Shown: piece by piece, positions 52,983-55,332 of the stretch
Position numbering within the stretch: position 1 is the stretch's first letter
Layout of the letters: every line of letters begins with the position of its first letter
From: an uncultured Clostridia bacterium
GTDB lineage: Bacteria; Bacillota; Clostridia; TANB77; CAG-508
Length of the DNA: 55,332 nucleotides
Direction: 5' to 3'
NCBI GenBank assembly: GCA_904419495.1
Contig: CAJFRV010000008.1
Location: 1 to 55,332, forward strand
Notes under the pieces: model-generated
The model's input: the letters and a program-made list of their open reading frames with translations, nothing else
Told to the model about the DNA's origin: nothing
Databases searched by the model: none
Program-made: the position numbers and the translations under genes

Positions 52983-54824
52983 TTATTCAACTGTAACAGA
53001 TTTTGCTAAGTTTCTTGGCTTATCAACATCTAATCCCTTTTCCTTTGAAATGTAGTATGCCAACAATTGTAAAGGAACAATAGATAGAATTGGCGAAATA
53101 AATGGATTAACTTTAGGGATTTTCAATACAATATCAAACATAGACTCATCTATCTTTTGATTTGTAACAATAATTGTTTTTGCTCCACGTGTGATAACTT
53201 CTTGAAGGTTGCTAATGGTTTTTTCTACTAATGTAGGTTCTGTCATGATACCAACAACAGTTACATCTTTTTCAATTAAAGCAATTGCACCATGTTTTAA
53301 CTCGCCTGCAGCATAACTTTCTGAATGAATATATGAAATTTCTTTTAATTTTAAAGAACCTTCTTTTGCAACAGTTTCATCAACACCTCTACCGATAAAG
53401 AAAATGTCTTTCTCTTGATAAACTTTCTTGGCAAAATCTTGAATTTGATTTTCTAATTCTAAACATTCTTCGATTTGCTTAGGTAATTCTAAGATTTCTC
53501 TTTTTAATGCACATATTTCTTTTGAATCTTTTTCTAGAATTTCAGCAAAATAAATAGCTAATACAACCATTAAAACGACTTGAGAAGTATATGCTTTAGT
53601 AGAAGCAACAGCAATTTCTGGCCCTGCATGTGTATAAATAGAATAATCTGCTTCTCTAGTAATAGAACTTCCTATTACATTTGAAATAGCAAGTGTTTTT
53701 GCACCTTTTTTTCTAGACAATTTTAATGCAGCAATCGTATCTGCTGTTTCTCCAGATTGAGAAATAAAAATACATAATGTTTTATCATCAATTAAAGGAT
53801 CTCTATATCTAAATTCAGAAGCAATGTCAACTTCTGTTGGAATTCTGCACAGTTTTTCTATTACATTTTTTCCAACTAATCCAGCATGCATAGCGGTACC
53901 ACAAGCTACAATATAAATTTTATTTATACTTGACAAATACTCTTTAGAAAATTTTAGTTCATCAAATTCACATTTTGAATTTTCACTAAATTTTGCACCG
54001 ATTGTTTCACGAATAGCTGTTGGTTGTTCATGTATTTCTTTTAACATGAAATCCTCATATCCGTTTTTTTCACTACTAGCAGCATCCCATTCAATACTTT
54101 GTGTTTGCTTATCTACTTTATGCAAATTCATATCATAAAATTCAGCAGAATCTCTTGATAAAAATACATATTCAAAATCATTTAAAAGATAGAAGTTTCT
54201 AGTAAATGATAAGATAGCTGGAATATCAGAAGAAATATAGTTTTCATCAATTCCTTTTCCAATAACTAATGGGCTGTCTTTTCTAACTACAATCATATTG
54301 TCTGGGAAGTCTTTGCAAATAATTTCTAATGCAAAACTTCCTTTTAAATCAGAACATGCATTTTTTACAGCTGTTAAGAATTTCATTTTTCCTGTTTCTT
54401 TATTTTCTTTTGTATAATAATAATGAATTAAATTTGGAACAATTTCTGTATCTGTATCGGAATAGAATGTATATCCATTATCCATTAAAAATTTTCTTAA
54501 TTCATTATAATTTTCAATAATTCCATTATGAACAACACTAAATAATTTTGCATTATCTTGATGAGGGTGTGCATTTTCTTTAGATGGTTTTCCATGTGTT
54601 GCCCATCTAGTATGTGCAATACCAATTGTTCCTTTTAAATCATCAATACCTTCCAAATCATATAAATTTTTTACTCTTCCTTTATCTTTCATAACTACTA
54701 AGCCTTCTGGCTCAATTGTTGAAATACCAGCAGAATCATATCCTCTGTATTCCAATCTTAAAAGTCCATTAATCAAAATTGGACTAGCTTTTTGTTTTCC
54801 TATATAACCTACAATTCCACACAT
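52983..54824 (-). CDS. glmS: Glutamine-fructose-6-phosphate aminotransferase (isomerising)
   Basis: GlmS makes glucosamine-6-phosphate, the first committed step to UDP-GlcNAc for the cell wall. The start at 54824 exposes the catalytic cysteine directly after Met (MCGIVGYIG), as required. The glutaminase domain (RWATHGKPS, HNGIIENY) is followed by two SIS isomerase domains (CGTAMHAGLVGK, SQSGETADT, GRGVDETVAKEGSLKLKE), ending in the usual LAKSVTVE. The length of 613 residues is normal. The gene is preceded by a glmS ribozyme on the same strand. Confidence 0.96.
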   Translation of the reverse strand: MCGIVGYIGKQKASPILINGLLRLEYRGYDSAGISTIEPEGLVVMKDKGRVKNLYDLEGIDDLKGTIGIAHTRWATHGKPSKENAHPHQDNAKLFSVVHNGIIENYNELRKFLMDNGYTFYSDTDTEIVPNLIHYYYTKENKETGKMKFLTAVKNACSDLKGSFALEIICKDFPDNMIVVRKDSPLVIGKGIDENYISSDIPAILSFTRNFYLLNDFEYVFLSRDSAEFYDMNLHKVDKQTQSIEWDAASSEKNGYEDFMLKEIHEQPTAIRETIGAKFSENSKCEFDELKFSKEYLSSINKIYIVACGTAMHAGLVGKNVIEKLCRIPTEVDIASEFRYRDPLIDDKTLCIFISQSGETADTIAALKLSRKKGAKTLAISNVIGSSITREADYSIYTHAGPEIAVASTKAYTSQVVLMVVLAIYFAEILEKDSKEICALKREILELPKQIEECLELENQIQDFAKKVYQEKDIFFIGRGVDETVAKEGSLKLKEISYIHSESYAAGELKHGAIALIEKDVTVVGIMTEPTLVEKTISNLQEVITRGAKTIIVTNQKIDESMFDIVLKIPKVNPFISPILSIVPLQLLAYYISKEKGLDVDKPRNLAKSVTVE

Positions 54825-54939
54825 AATATAATCCTCCATTCAAGCAACTATCTGATTGCTTATGATAAATTTTAAATTGTTAAACCACTAAATCTATAGA
54901 AAATAAAAATAGAGGTTTGGGAATTAAAGGTATGCAAAT

Positions 54940-55085
54940 AAACTTATATGTATTAATCTTTGTTACAGCATTACTACTGCTCTTTCATTAATACTTATGA
55001 CCATAAGTTAAAGCCATCAAGGCATCCGCCGAATCTTTCGATAACCTTGAACCTCGTCAACACTTAAAATAAGTGTCCAGGCGCT
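54940..55085 (-). ncRNA. glmS ribozyme
   Basis: On the minus strand the leader contains AGCGCCTGGACAC, then TGACGAGG, TTATCGAAAGATTCGGCGGATG and the later paired region AACTTATGGTCATAAG. These match the conserved core of the glmS self-cleaving ribozyme, which is activated by glucosamine-6-phosphate and lowers glmS expression. Cleavage would fall between A and GCGCC, that is between 55085 and 55084. The 3' limit is approximate. The rest of the leader and upstream region to 55332 shows no gene. Confidence 0.9.
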
Positions 55086-55332
55086 ATATATAACTGAAAT
55101 ATTGCCCTCCTTTCTAAAAATCTTCTTGCATACTTTTAATTTACTTTTATTATATTATACTAAAATGAAAAAATAAGCAAGTCCTTGCATAAAAAATGAA
55201 ATAAGTAATAAGATGATCTATTTACATAAAAATATATGAGTTAAATAATCTGGGGAAAAAATAGAAATAAAATTTTAAAAAAATATAGAAAAACAAAAGC
55301 ACTAAGTATATAATTTGTTTTGAACGAAACAA

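Overview
The window is AT-rich DNA from a spore-forming, low-GC Firmicute, most likely an uncultured gut-type member of the Clostridia. Arginine is almost always AGA, and many genes have GGAGG-type ribosome binding sites. Pointers to sporulation are bofA with its DUF2508 partner, a BofC-C protein, a CwlD-like amidase next to a NodB-fold protein, and a sporulation-type D,D-carboxypeptidase. No rRNA or tRNA genes were seen. The organism assignment is inference from gene content and style.

Layout. 1-4321: the 3' part of tuf, a small protein, plsX-acpP and a carboxypeptidase. 4632-12212: a giant thioester/DUF11-repeat surface protein broken by a frameshift, an Ig-like membrane protein, a CmpB-type membrane protein and a receiver-GGDEF protein. 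12225-21241: a long hairpin element, cwlD, a NodB-like protein, an SSB-like protein, a polytopic membrane protein, lspA, rluD, rluB and two unknowns. 21301-27050: an NMT1/THI5-type ABC transporter whose ATPase/permease pair is separated from its binding protein by a three-gene HipA-like kinase cassette, followed by an XRE regulator. 27212-34262: an SH3-NlpC/P60 hydrolase, comEC, a HIT-like protein, a phosphodiesterase and a BofC-C protein. 34266-41044: pgsA, a ClpE-like ATPase and htrA, with two copies of a 295-bp palindromic element. 41317-48044: a pilin-like protein, rnhB, pdp, cdaA, truA and an ArsP_2-type exporter. 48085-55332: an orphan VirD4-like ATPase, DUF2508-bofA, a peptidase, a HAD phosphatase, and glmS under a glmS ribozyme.

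The most striking pattern concerns reading frames. Three conserved genes (cwlD, the ABC permease and comEC) are each interrupted by one extra base. In all three the extra base is a C directly before a GGN glycine codon, which creates an in-frame CGG. Skipping one base at that CGG restores the family sequence each time. I scanned the window by eye. In the other recognisable conserved genes I found no in-frame CGG, although CGA, CGT and CGC occur as arginine. The only other in-frame CGG codons (six) are in four small or compositionally unusual ORFs. This suggests that CGG is unassigned or poorly decoded in this lineage and acts as a +1 frameshift site. A context-specific sequencing artefact is the main alternative.

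Other points of interest are the HipA-like kinase pair around a HipS-like protein, the family of GGGGACG-tipped palindromic elements sitting just after stop codons, the NodB-like protein lacking the usual motif-1 aspartates, a GGDEF protein with a degenerate receiver, and two genes whose strong ribosome binding sites are not followed by an ordinary start codon.
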